From assembly GCA_030063045.1 (NCBI GenBank), contig JAQSEB010000145.1:1054001-1118000 (forward strand): a stretch of 64,000 nt of DNA, written 5' to 3'. Below the pieces are notes generated by a model. That model made no database searches. It was given only the letters and a program-made list of their open reading frames with translations, and was not told where the DNA came from. Source of the DNA: Pratylenchus scribneri. Its lineage: Eukaryota > Nematoda > Chromadorea > Rhabditida > Pratylenchidae. Numbering within the stretch: the stretch's first letter is position 1; every line of letters begins with the position of its first letter. The position numbers and the translations under genes were made by a program. Positions 19,906 through 31,700 of this stretch are shown here, piece by piece.

Positions 19906-22464
19906 ATGGACTTCGACAATTTATTCGGCAAACACATCGAATCATTATCTAAATCTGAATCATCGCCTAAACCTGAATCAATGCCTAAACCGGAATTAAT
20001 AATATCTGAACCTGCTGAATTATTACCACTTGAATTGGAAAATGGCGAAGGAAAAGGTCAAATATATTTTTGTATATTTATAATTATTTTTACAAAAAAA
20101 AACGTAGCAATTTAAAATTTTAATTTTTTCAGTCGAAAACACAATTTACACTGAAGAACAACTGAAAAGGAAAGTTAAATGCACAACAAAAGAGGGCAAA
20201 TTTTTCGAGGTCAATTTTTGTAAAATTATTTATTTATTTATTAACCTTAAATTTCTTCAGAAATTTATTAATTTTTGCCTTAAAAATTATATATTTTCCA
20301 GGTACCCTGGTGTTTGATGATGCAATCCAAAATATTCTCGGATATGTGGACAAATTTGGGTCAAGAGGAAAAAGTGATGGCCACAACAAGAAAACAAGGA
20401 ATAAATGCCGGGAATAATGAGCATAATATAAATAATGATGAGCAAAATTCTATTCCGGAGCCATTTGCTTTCTATTTACCAACAATTAGCGAAAAATGTT
20501 TTCGACGAATTGTGGACTGGATGCGACATAGACATGGACAGCCCGAATTTGAATTGAAATTTGGGAAAGAAACAGGACAGGTCCTAAAACACTGAAATTA
20601 ATAAAATCGATATTTTTGGCCTTTTGGTTTTAAAAAATTAATACAAAAATATAAAAATAATTTTTGAAATATTTTTTACAGCAAATTTGGTTCAAACCGG
20701 ATAAATGGGAACAAAAATTTGGTTTTGACAATGGAATAATTAATATTGATTTTGAGGAACTTTATTTGGCAGCAAATTATCTTGATCTCCCTTCTTTATT
20801 CCATTATTGTGAGTTTTTATTTAAATTAAATTGTTAGAAATCTAGCCACTGAAAATACATTTTTTTGCGGTAAAAATAATTGAAAAACTAAGACAAAAAA
20901 TTATTCCAAATTTATTGATATTTTATTTTATATATAATAAATCTATTTTATTATAAAAATGCATATAAATTTTCTAATAATAAAATATGATTATATATTT
21001 CCAACAACAGGGCTACCAATAGAGAAGGGTATAATAAATTTCAGAGACCATCTAGAGAGGGCTACAAAAAGAGAGGGTGCTTCTAATAGAAAGAAGGCCA
21101 CTAATAGAAGTATTCTAAATATTTTTTTAAATTAAATTTTAATTCACAGGCGTTCAAGAATTTGCCCTTGCTATTATTCAGGCGAACAAATTGGAAAAAG
21201 TTCAAGAAATGTTATGCCTAGCAGATGTCACAAATTTTAAATAATAAAAAATTAAATTTTAATTCTTAAAATTAAAGGATTTGAGCCACGAGGAAAAAAC
21301 GGAAATCTACCAAGAATTTGGTATTCACCATTCTAAGGTATTCGAAATATCATATTTTTACATTTTATTTTTAAATATTTAGAAAATATCAAAACATTGG
21401 GAAAAGGAGACCAAAATTGTCGGAAATTTAACAAAACCCCTTCCTGCGGAATTGGTGCATCCAATTTTGGCCAAATTATCTCTGTCTGATCAACGTTGGT
21501 TGCTTCCATTGAATCGAAATGCTTACAAATATTTGGCCGATCGAGTCAGGAAAAATTGGTCAAAATGGATGGTTAGTATCAAAACCAGGATATTTTGTTT
21601 ATTAATATAGCTATTCAATTTAATATTATTAATGCTAATAATTAATAAAACTTATATGGTGCTAAAAATAATAATAATTTAAAAATTATTATTTTATTTT
21701 TCTATTAATTAATAAAATTTAATGCTAATAATAATAATTTAAAAATTATTATTTTATTTTTTTAATAATTAATAAAATTTAATGCTAATAATAATAATTT
21801 AAAAATTATTATTTTATTTTTTTAATAATTAATAAAATTTAATGCTAATAATATAAAATTATTTTGTAATGAATTAATAATTTTTTAATTATTTTTTTAG
21901 AATATGCTCAAAGTATATTTCATTGATGAAAATCCAAACTGGTATTATGGATATCCTACTAGTTCAAATATTCCAAATTTGGATGCCAGTCAGCCTTCCA
22001 TTGAATGGACTCTAACCAATTTGTTTGCGAACCAACCACTTCAAACCGAAATGTTATTGACCCAGAATTTTGTGGCTCAAAAATTAAATTCAATTGAGGC
22101 TGCTTATGATGAACTTACGCAAAAACATAATAAAAATAAACATTTGAAGGTATAAAGCCTTGAGAAATACCTTTTTTATTAATAGCTTTTAATTTCCTTT
22201 TTTTAGTCCATTTTATTACGTGCAATTGAACGCATGGACAAATTGTTCCGGATCGAAACAATATTTTTAGAACAATTGGTCAAAGTTTCAAAGCGATACT
22301 CGAATGCAAGCTCCATGAATTCCTATAAACGTGGCCTCTTTCATTTGGTGGAAGAACGGAATCAAATTTTGGAAGAATTGGAGACAAATGGGATGGAAGA
22401 TTTTAAGAAAAAATTGGCGGATTTGGAAGAAGACAATAATGAATATTGGGTCAATCGACTATAA
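19906..22464 (+). CDS. SKP1-like / F-box-like fusion protein, copy A (488 aa)
   Basis: Nine exons: 19906-20056, 20133-20209, 20302-20580, 20682-20808, 21150-21226, 21278-21337, 21383-21571, 21901-22149, 22207-22464, all GT-AG and in phase. Residues about 1-50 are a Ser/Pro/Glu-rich leader. Residues about 53-257 follow the SKP1 plan: a BTB/POZ-like start (VKCTTKEGKFFEVPWCLMMQ), then FRRIVDWMRHRHGQP (SKP1: W-x-x-x-H), LYLAANYLDLPSLFHYC (SKP1: AANYLDIKxLL), VQEFALAIIQANK, and DLSHEEKTEIYQEF (SKP1: DFTPEEE). Residues about 276-310 are F-box-like: PLPAELVHPILAKLSLSDQR (F-box: LPxELxxxIxxxLxxxD). The C-terminal 170 residues are unlike anything I know and end in a charged coiled coil. SKP1 proteins are usually about 160 aa and lack an F-box. 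It would act in SCF-type ubiquitin ligase assembly; that is inference. The start was chosen as the first in-frame ATG. Confidence 0.8.
21600..21860 (+). repeat. 60-bp tandem repeat in intron 7 of copy A
   Basis: Three near-identical 60-bp units built around ATTAATAAAATTTAATGCTA and AATTTAAAAATTATTATTTT, with a partial unit on each side. The paralogous intron of copy B lacks them, so the expansion postdates the gene duplication. Confidence 0.8.
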
Positions 22465-23210
22465 AATTGTGATTTAAACAAGAAAAGATGATCAGGGACT
22501 GAATATTACCATTTTTAATCGGATAATAAATTGGAAAATGTTCAATTGTTAAAGTAATTTGCTTTGATTAACAATAAATTTCATATATGTATTTTATTTC
22601 TCTATCATAAAAATTAAGTATGGTAATACTTTAAAATGATTTTGGCTGAATGCCAGAAAAACCCCCATTATATTTCAATAATCAAATAAATTAAGCCAGC
22701 AATTGTTACGCTTTTAAATTAAATTTTAGCCTGTTAATTTTTTATGTCTAAATTTTTAACCCTCATAATTATATCAAATTATACAAAAATTTTCTCATCA
22801 GCTAAATAAAATGTTTTTTTTAATATTTTTTATTTTAAATTAAGCTCTGCTGGTATCAAAATATTTTAAATAATTAATTAGGACACAAATGACAACTGAG
22901 TAACGAGTTGAAGATTTTCAAAGTCAATTTCCTGCTGTCTGCATTCAAATGCATGGCCACCGGTTTAATTTATATTTATATTTGTGCCTTTATATTTATA
23001 TATTCATTTAATTTTATATTATAATAAATAAAATGAATAAATTTAATACTTTAAAAATGTTCTTTTTTTCCTATTCTGATGCGAAATATTCGAAATATTA
23101 GCCCAAATTTATAATTTCATAAAAATTCAGCAATCATATCGCTCTTTTGAAATTTTAAATTATAATTTGCTTCAAGCAAATTCTGTCTTAATTGCTTTGA
23201 GCAAATTTCT

Positions 23211-23320
23211 TCCATTTTCGATTTTTCAATATGCATCATTCAAATTAAACAAATTCCCAGACATTGCAGCCCTCAATTAAATCATCATAGCAGATTCGTA
23301 TTATTGTGCACTGGGAAAGC
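23211..23320 (+). promoter_or_regulatory. Conserved upstream block of SKP1-F-box fusion copy B
   Basis: Counterpart of 19625-19735 (shared CAAATTCCCA and GCAGATTCGTATTAT). It lies about 240 bp upstream of the copy B ATG. No TATA element can be singled out in DNA this AT-rich. Confidence 0.5.
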
Positions 23321-23554
23321 TATGCTGAATCATAAATTTAAAATTATTTCATTCATTTGTCTATTCTTCAAAATTCAACAAATTTATTCCAGCAATAATT
23401 TTGTTAACTAGGAATAAAAAATTACAAGGGGAATTAGAAAATTTCCAATACGCATTCATTGTCCTTTTCTATAATTAAATTTTACATTCCTAATAATTCA
23501 TATTATAGAAGATAACAATTTTTAATTCTAATAATATATCAATTTCACGAAAAT

Positions 23555-25808
23555 ATGCCAAGAAACGGATCAAAGAAACAAAAAATTGTTAATAATGCTT
23601 CAAAGAAAGTGACTGCGAAAACACAAATTGTTGTGAAAAAGCAGCCAAAGAATGAGAGCAAAAAAGCGCGAAATATTCGTATTTCAGAGGAAAATAAAAA
23701 TGCCACCACCGAATCATTGCCACTTGAGTTGGAAAATGGCGAAGGGAAAGGTCAATTTTTAAAAAGAATTTTCTATCAAATTAACAATTAATTTTCAGCT
23801 GAGAACACCAAATTTACAGAGGTCCAATTGAAGCGAAAAGTTCAATGCCGAACAATGGAGGGAAAGATCATTGAGGTCAAAATTTAAATTTTAATATAAA
23901 TTTGAGTTAATTTTTATTAAAAATTAGAGTTAATTTTAATTAAATTTGAATTAATTTTAATAAAGATTTGAATTTCTTCAGGTTCCATGGTGTTTGATGA
24001 CGCAGTCTCAGGTATTCGCCGAAATGTGGACAAATTTGGGGCAGGAAAATGAAGTTGCTGTAAAAGAGAAAAATGAAGTGGCCAAAGAGGAATCCAATCA
24101 GCCATTCGTATTCAATTTGCCAACAATTGGCAAAAAATGTTTCCGTCGAATTGTGGATTGGATGCGTCATAGACACGGACAACCCGTATTTGAGCTTAAA
24201 TTTGGGAAAGAAACTGGACAGGTTCGAATAATTTAATAAATATTTCTAAATTATTTTTATAGCAAATTTGGTTCCAACCGGATGAATGGGAATGCAATTT
24301 TGGTTTTGGCGGCGGAAAGAATAAAATGAATTTGGAGGCGGTCAAAGATTTGTATTTGGCGGCTAATTTTCTTGACCTTCCTTCACTGTTCCATTATTGT
24401 AAGTTATACCAATTAAAATTGAGATTAAAATAATTTTAAAAAGCATAAGAATTAATTTATTTGGTACTAAAATGGTTTAATTGGTTTAAAATGAGTCTAA
24501 GATTTTTTGATATTAATTTTAATTTGTTCTAAATGACAATATTTTTTAATATTTATTAAATAAAAACTATGGCATTCAAGTTCAACTTCAACCTGAATGA
24601 AAATATAGTTCATTTTTGTGGATATAAAACTACTATAAAAATTTGCAATAAAATTTGTTGAAATATTAATTATTAAATTTGCAGGTGTACAAGAATTTGC
24701 TTTTGCTGTTATTCAAGCGAACAAATTGGAACAAGTACGCGAAATTTTATGCCTTATTGATGTAAGAATTTTTAAATAATATAAAAAAATAAATTCATAT
24801 TTGAGGATTTGACTGATGAGGAAGAAAAAAAGGCCATTTACCAAGAATTTGATATTCCACTGCCAAAAGTAATTTGAATGAAAATAATATTCTGTATTTT
24901 ATTAATATTTAGGAGAAAATGTTGAATTATTGGGAGCAAAAGCAAACCAAAATTGTTGGAAAAATACAAAATCCTCTTCCTCTGGAATTGATGCATCCAA
25001 TTTTTGCCAAATTATCTCTGTCTGATCAACGCTGGTTGTTGCCATTGAATCGAGATGCTTACAATTATTTGGCCGATCGAGTCCGAAAAAATTGGCCAAA
25101 ATGGATGGTTAGAATCAATAATAATATATTAATAATTCAAGAAAAAATACATTTTCCTAGGATACACTTAATGTATTTATCATTGATGTAAGTCCTTCCT
25201 GGTATTATGGATATCATGGAGTTCATATCCCATCTTTACAACATGGTCAGCCTACTTTTCAATGGACAGCGTCGCATTTTTTGGCCCATCGATCACTTCA
25301 AACGGAAATGTTAATCACACAGAATTTCATTGAACATCAAATTAATTCGATTAATGCGGAGCCAATTGCAACTGAAGACCAGATGGAAAAACTTTGGAGA
25401 GAAAATTGCAAAAAGAAACAAATAACTGTAAGGAATTAAAAAATTTTTTCTTTTATAATTTTCGGCTTATTTTTCTCATTTATTCTATAATAATTTAATT
25501 TAAAAATATAAATTTTAATTTGATTTTTTAAATTTAAAATTTTTTAGTCCATCTTATCTCGGGCCATTCAACACATGGACGCATTGCTAGGCAGAGGTGA
25601 AAGAACATTGCAACAAAAAATGGAAGCAATTTCAAAACTTTATGAGGATATGACTCCAATGAATTCCTATAAGAGAGGATTAATTCATTTGGTGGAGCAA
25701 CGACGACAAATTTTGGAAGAATTGGAGGCAAATGAAATGAAAGAATTGAAGAAAAAATTGGCCGATTCGGAAAAAGGCATCAATGAATATTGGGTTCAGC
25801 GTCTATAA
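23555..25808 (+). CDS. SKP1-like / F-box-like fusion protein, copy B (503 aa)
   Basis: Nine exons with the same order and phases as copy A: 23555-23750, 23799-23875, 23982-24221, 24263-24398, 24685-24761, 24806-24868, 24913-25107, 25161-25427, 25548-25808. The N-terminus differs completely from copy A: it is Lys-rich and NLS-like (SKKQKIVNNASKK...KKARN) until the shared LPLELENGEGK. SKP1-like landmarks: VQCRTMEGKIIEVPWCLMTQ, RRIVDWMRHRHGQP, DLYLAANFLDLPSLFHYC and DLTDEEEKKAIYQEF. The F-box-like segment begins at about residue 284: PLPLELMHPIFAKLSLSDQR, then LPLNRDAYNYLADRVRKNW. The C-terminal part contains SWYYGY, LQTEML(I/L)TQNF and a terminal coiled coil (RRQILEELEANEMKELKKKL). It sits about 1.1 kb downstream of copy A on the same strand with its own upstream region, so it is a tandem duplicate rather than an operon partner. 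Confidence 0.8.
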
Positions 25809-26218
25809 TTAAAAAAAGAAAAGATGAATGGGTAAATTGATTATAACAAGAAAAGATGAATGGGGAATGAATATTTCCAATTATAATCAAATATTAAAAT
25901 ATGTTAATTGGAAAATGTTTAATTGTTAAATTACTTTAATTTCATCAATAAATTTAATTTTCAATATCAAAAAACGATAATAATAAAAATTAGTTGGAAT
26001 GATATTTAATCGAATGCAGGAAAACCAAAAAATAATCATCAAACTCCGTTATATATTTCAATAATCAAATAAATTTGCCTGTAAGCTCCAACAGCTCTTA
26101 TGTTTTTAAATTATAATAGTACAAAAATTTCACATCAGCCAAAACATTTTAATTTTAATCACTTATATTTAAATTATACTTTGGTATGTTTTATTATTAA
26201 AATATATTTAATAATTGA

Positions 26219-26437
26219 ATGTTATCAAAAGAAATTTCTCGATGACCATCAAAAGCAACGAGGATTTTCTCAACACCAACAACAAATTCAACAATCATTT
26301 TTTCAACAAAATCCATTACAACAAGATCAGACATTCCAAAAAAAAGGCAAAATATTCCAGTTTCGGAAGAGAATAAGGCCATCGAATCATTTCCGCTCGA
26401 GCTGGGAAATGGCAAAGGGAAAGCTCAATTTAATTGA
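26219..26437 (+). pseudogene. Truncated third copy: exon 1 only of the SKP1-F-box fusion family
   Basis: The 3' half matches copy B exon 1: copy B reads ISEENKN...ESLPLELENGEGK and this fragment reads VSEENKAIESFPLELGNGKGK. The reading frame is broken by TGA at 26243, the splice donor GGTCAAT has become GCTCAAT, and no further exons follow. It lies about 410 bp after copy B ends. It shows that the cluster once had, or attempted, a third member. Confidence 0.7.
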
Positions 26438-26519
26438 TAAAATATATTTTTACCTATTATTTTATTTTTCCATTTTTTTGCCCAAAAAAATAATTTTTTG
26501 ATTTCTAATTAATCCGAAA

Positions 26520-26990
26520 CCGATTTTAGACAGACAAATTTTATACAAATTTGAGATCTCATCCAGACGCGTTTTTTGACATTTACATTTCTTAGTTTAA
26601 TTCGAAACTGAACTACGCAAACATCGAATGGCCGAAATTGAACCGATTAATTCTCCAATGTTACTATTTTTTAACACCAAAAGTATTTTTTTTACCACTA
26701 AAACTGTTTTCTAATAAATCAGAAACCGGTTTTAGACCCAACAAATCTAACATATATCATTTTGTAAATCTCATTGAGATGATATGCATTGAATGTTATA
26801 TAAAATGTCAAGTTTTGGCTCAAAATAAAGAACTGAAATACGGAAATATGGTTTAAACGGTTTAATATCCTTTAATTTCTGGCCAAAATCTGACATTTTA
26901 TATGCAGTACTGTTTGATGCGTTTCGATGAGACTACAAATTGGTATAATGTTTTTTGAGGTCTGAAACCGATTACTGATTTATTTAAAGT
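26520..26990. repeat. Decayed palindromic repeat related to 33194-33539
   Basis: Words such as AAACCGGTTTTAGACC, TCTCATTGAGATG, GCATTGAATGTTATATAAA and the complementary GTTTCGATGAGACTACAAATTGG occur in inverted arrangement about a centre near 26820-26870. The same words occur at 10340-10440 and 33194-33539. It is a dispersed foldback family. Confidence 0.5.
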
Positions 26991-26999
26991 CAAAAACTT

Positions 27000-28195
27000 T
27001 ATTTGGTGGTAAAAAATTTTCTATTCCCCAATATATTAAGAATATATTTCATTAAAAATATTCATTCATCATTTTTATCATAATCCATTGGAAAAATAAT
27101 AATAAAATAATATTTGTTTGTGTGTGGTGAATTTAATATTAAAATTTGTATAAAAATATTAGCGCATCCAAAAAAAAAGAAAAAAATTACAAAAAAATGA
27201 AATGATCAACCAAAGGGGAATACCACAAATTTGAATAAAAATTAATCAATAAAAACCTCTTTTCTTATACAAATATTATTTATAAAATATATTCATTTTT
27301 ATGCCATTGGACTGGAATATGTGTGTTTTTTATTTTTAGGGGTGGTGGAAAAAACAAATATTAATGTGAAAAATTGGTGGGAGAAAATCATCGGAAAAAT
27401 TTGGAAAAAAAATATAAATGGATGGATTTTTAGGGTTGGAGATTTGAATGGATTTGATTATGTTTTTGTTGAATGGAAGAATTAATTAATTAATTAAATA
27501 TTTTGGTTGGATTATGTGAATTTATTTTAATTCAGAATTTGAAGGAAATTTAGCCGAATAAAAAAATCAAAATAATTTAAATAAAAGAAAAGAATTATTT
27601 CTAAACAAAAATAAAATATTTTTGGTAGCATTCATTTGGGTCTAAAACAAAAAAAAAAATAAATACAAATATTATTTTTTTGATATCACAATTTAAATGG
27701 GAATTTTTGGATTAAATTTGGCATCGAATTTTTTGGTTGATGAATTTTTGAATTAATTTTCTATAATAAAAGCACCAAAATTGGAGGAGGAAAATGACTG
27801 GGACAAGCAAAGGGAAAAAATAACTCGCAAAAAAGAGGCACTAAAAATGACAATAAAAAAGCAGCAAAAAAGGAAAGGAAAGGAGGGAGGGACACGCGCG
27901 AATCCACAGGGAGTTTTGTGTGCCAAAATCACAACATTAAATTTTAATAAAATTCATAAAAATGGAAGAAAGGTGAATTTGTAAATTCCATGGAAAAATG
28001 ATTAATTTGGTGGTTTTTGTATACTTCTTCGTTGGTTCAGAAAGCGCTATTTGTAAAAGAGGAAGAAATTTGGAAACTGGAAAGAAAAATGTGGGGTCCA
28101 AAAATGATACAAACAATAATAATTAATTAAATTGGTGATTGACTGGATGAAATGTAGCAAAGACGATGAATTTGTGGATTGGCCAATTTTGCTTT
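27000..28195. other. 3' flank of the FNDC3 gene; no other gene supported
   Basis: Downstream of the FNDC3 stop codon on the minus strand. The plus-strand frame at 27781-27984 is Lys-rich by composition and has no splice support. Many TTTATT (AATAAA on the minus strand) words occur, so no single poly(A) signal can be chosen. Confidence 0.4.
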
Positions 28196-28198
28196 CAT

Positions 28199-28772
28199 TC
28201 AATTCAAATAATAATTGTTCAACAGGATTGCAATGCCAAATGCCAAAATGACGAAAAAGAACTGTAAAATATATAAAAATATTAATTTAATTAATTAAGA
28301 AAATATTTTTAATTTTGGAATTTTCTTAATCAAAAATTTCTAAAATAATTAATTTTATTAAAATTAAAATAATTTATTAAAAATTGTAATAAATAATTTT
28401 ATTAAAAATATCTATTCAGAAATTAAATAAAATAAAAAAATTTTTTAAATAAAAATTTTTAAGTAATTAATTTGAATATATTTTAAAAGTTTTTTAAAAA
28501 TTAGAAATAATTTTCTCAAAAAAAATTTAAAATTAAAAATTAATTAAAAATATTTAAAAATAAATTTTAAAGGATTAAAAATAAAATTTTAAATTAAAAA
28601 ATTTTATTTACCAAAACAATGAGTGCGCAATCCTTTTCCGAGACTGTTTTCTTCATCCAACTTCCGAATCGTTTCAAACGTTTGTAAAAGCCCATTTTTG
28701 TTGGCTCCTTCGGTGTTGGATAATGGACTGCTGTTTGATGCTGACGACCACGACCAGTCGATGTGGTGGGGC
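28199..28772 (-). other. FNDC3 C-terminal tail anchor (last two exons)
   Basis: The penultimate exon ends KKTVSEKDCALIVL. The last, only 63 nt, encodes FFFVILAFGIAILLNNYYLN and TGA. Joined, they give a hydrophobic segment of about 20 residues a few residues from the C-terminus, after a basic stretch (YKRLKRFGSWMKK). This is the tail-anchored topology of FNDC3 proteins, whose human members have the same S-[DE]-[EK]-x-C-A-x-x-[IV]-[LV] entry to the membrane segment. The exon is too short for ordinary ORF calling. Confidence 0.85.
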
Positions 28773-31700
28773 CTGAAAAAATTTTATAATTTATAAAAAA
28801 TATTTTTAAAATATTTTTAAAAAAATTTTTCAAAAATATTTTAAAAAATATTTTTCAAAAAAATTTACAAAAAATTTTTGAAAATTTAAAAAATTATTAA
28901 AAATAATTCACTTTGTGCATTTTTGCCTCCTTGCAATGGTCGTTTCTTTGGCGATTCATTCGGCGTTTTTTGTGAAGAGAATACAACAATAGGTGATGGA
29001 GCCGATTGGCATTCATCCAACATTTGGCCATCGGCACCAACAAATTGTTGCACAATAAAAAGGCGAGCCTGACGCGTTTGTAAGCTGGCATTCGGTACAG
29101 GCACAGTGCATTGGGTTGAAGTCTGCATAAATAGAATATATAAAAAATTTTTATTAAATATATTATAATTTTTTAATTATATTTTACCCAAAATTTATTT
29201 AAATATTTTATCCAAAAATCAGTGAATTTATCAAAAAATTTCATCCAAAAATCAATGAATTTATAGAAAAATATTATTTGGATAAAATTGGAAATATTTA
29301 GTCAAGGCAATTTAACAATATTTAGAATTTATTAGGATAAATTAGCCAAAATATGGGCTAAAACATCAATGATATATTTTAAGCCTATTAGGTTAATTAA
29401 TAAAGCCTTAAATTAACCTGATTTTCGTACTAAATTTATTGATAAATTCACTGATTTATTGGAAAAGTTTAAATTTTTCCATTTCTAATTTTTATATATT
29501 TTATTTTGAATTTAATTCGCAGAAAAAATGTCTTACCCCTTCATAGACGGTTTTCCACACTTCCACAGCGGACTTTTCCTTGGCCGAAGTGCTCACTTTC
29601 GGTGCAATCTTAAAAAATGGAAATGCCAAATAATTAATTTTATAAACCACTTGTAATCGATAATAGAACTGCTCCTGTTCATCCGGTTGGTCGCATTGTT
29701 CATCTGTGCCAGGCGAAGGCTCTTTGCCGCGAATGGCAGCCCATTCCAATTGGAAAAGATCGGCGTTCAATTCGGTGGCAATTGGGGCCTGTAACAATAT
29801 TTTTATTTTATCGAATGAATATTTTAAAAATAAATTTAAATAAAAATATAAAAAAGGGGCTAGAATTTTCAAAATTTTTGTTATTGGAATTCTGCTTGGG
29901 ATTGTTAGAAATTTTAAAATTTGCTTTTGAAATTCTGCCAGGAGAGCGATAGAATTTTTAAAATTTTTGTTTTTTGAAATTCTATCAGAGATGTTAGAAT
30001 TTTTAAATTTTTTGGTTTTTGAAATTTTCCTGAGGGGTTGAATTTTTAAATTTTTTTCAAATTTTCTGGGGGTTAGAATTTTTGAAATTTTTGTTTTTTG
30101 TAATTTTCCTGGAGGGTGGGAAGAATTTTTAAAATTTTTGTTTTTTGAAATTTCCTGGGGAGTTAGAATTTTTAAAATTTTTATTTTTTGAAATTTTCCT
30201 GGGGGTTAGAATTTTCTAAATTTTTTTTTGTAATTCTGCTAGGGTGTGAGAATTTTCAAAATTTTTGTTTTTTGAAATTTCCTGGGGGTTAGAATAAAAT
30301 TTTTTTTTGAAATTTCCTGGGGAGTTAGAATTTTTAAAATTTTTATTTTTTGAAATTTTCCTGGGGGTTAGAATTTTTAAAAATTTTTTTTTGAAATTTT
30401 CCTAGAGGTTGAATTTTAAAAATTTTTGTTTTTTGAAATTTTCCTAGGGGTTGAATTTTTAAAATTTTTGTTTTTTGAAATTTTCCTGAAGGGTTAGAAT
30501 TTTTGTTTTTTGAATTTACTAGGGGGAGTTAGAACTTTCGAAATTTTTAATCAATAATTTCCATACCTGTTTTGGAGCCGGTGGTGGCTGTCTGGTTGTT
30601 TGGAAAGAAAATCGTTTTGACCAAGGGCCAAGCATGAGGCCTTTTGCAGCCGCTGCCCTAATCCGGAAATGATGAATGGTACGCTCCCGAAGGCCTTTCA
30701 CTTTGGCAGTGCGCAAATCGCCCTATAATTTAATTTTATTATAATAATAAAATTTAAAAAATTTAATAAAAAATAAATTTTATTACCTCATACACTGGCG
30801 AATATGTGCCATTCTCATTTTCACGCTCCAAATAATAGTATTGATTGGCAGAGGAGGCAGATTCTGAATAAATAATTAAATTAAAATTAAATTAAGAAAG
30901 TATTTTTTTTAATTTTTATTTAAGAAATTTTTGTAATTAAATTAATAAAATTGAAAGAATATTCTTTTTGATTATCAAATTTAGTAAAAAATTAAATTAA
31001 ATTAATAATTAAAGATTTTTTAAATTTTTAATTCTTGAAATAAATTAATAAAAATCAATTTTTTAAAATTTTTAATCCCCAAATAATACTAAATAAATAA
31101 TAATTTATAAAAAATTTTGGATAAATAAAATTAAATAACATTTTTTAAATTTAAAAAACTTGGAAATGAATTAAAATAAAAATTTTAAAAAAATTATATT
31201 CCTCACCTCCAACTGAATTCCATTTCAATTTCAGCGTATTTGCCGTAGCCTGAGCCAGAGACAATTCCGGTGGATTTGGAGGCTCGGCCATTGTGGCACA
31301 TCGTAAATGTTCTCGGGCACTTTTGCCAACGGCATTTTCGGCTTGCAAAACCAATTCATAGTCAGTTTCGGTTTCCAGCGATTGAACGAGAACAAGTCGT
31401 TGGGTGCCAGGAACAATCTGTGAAAAATTTTAAATTAAATATTTAAAAAAAAATATTAAAAATTAATTTAATATTATCTAAAAATTATATTAAAAAATTA
31501 AATTAAAATTAATTTTTTTATTAAAAAATTTATATAAAAAATTAAATTTTTTTTTTTTCGAAATTAATCAAAAATTTTTGATTTACCTGTTGGCTGACCA
31601 ATTGCCGTTGACGACCGCTAATCGAGGAGGAAGTGGCGGAGGATTCTGTAGTCAAATTTCGTGTATTGTAAAGCTTGAAGCAATTTAAATGGTAAGAGAT

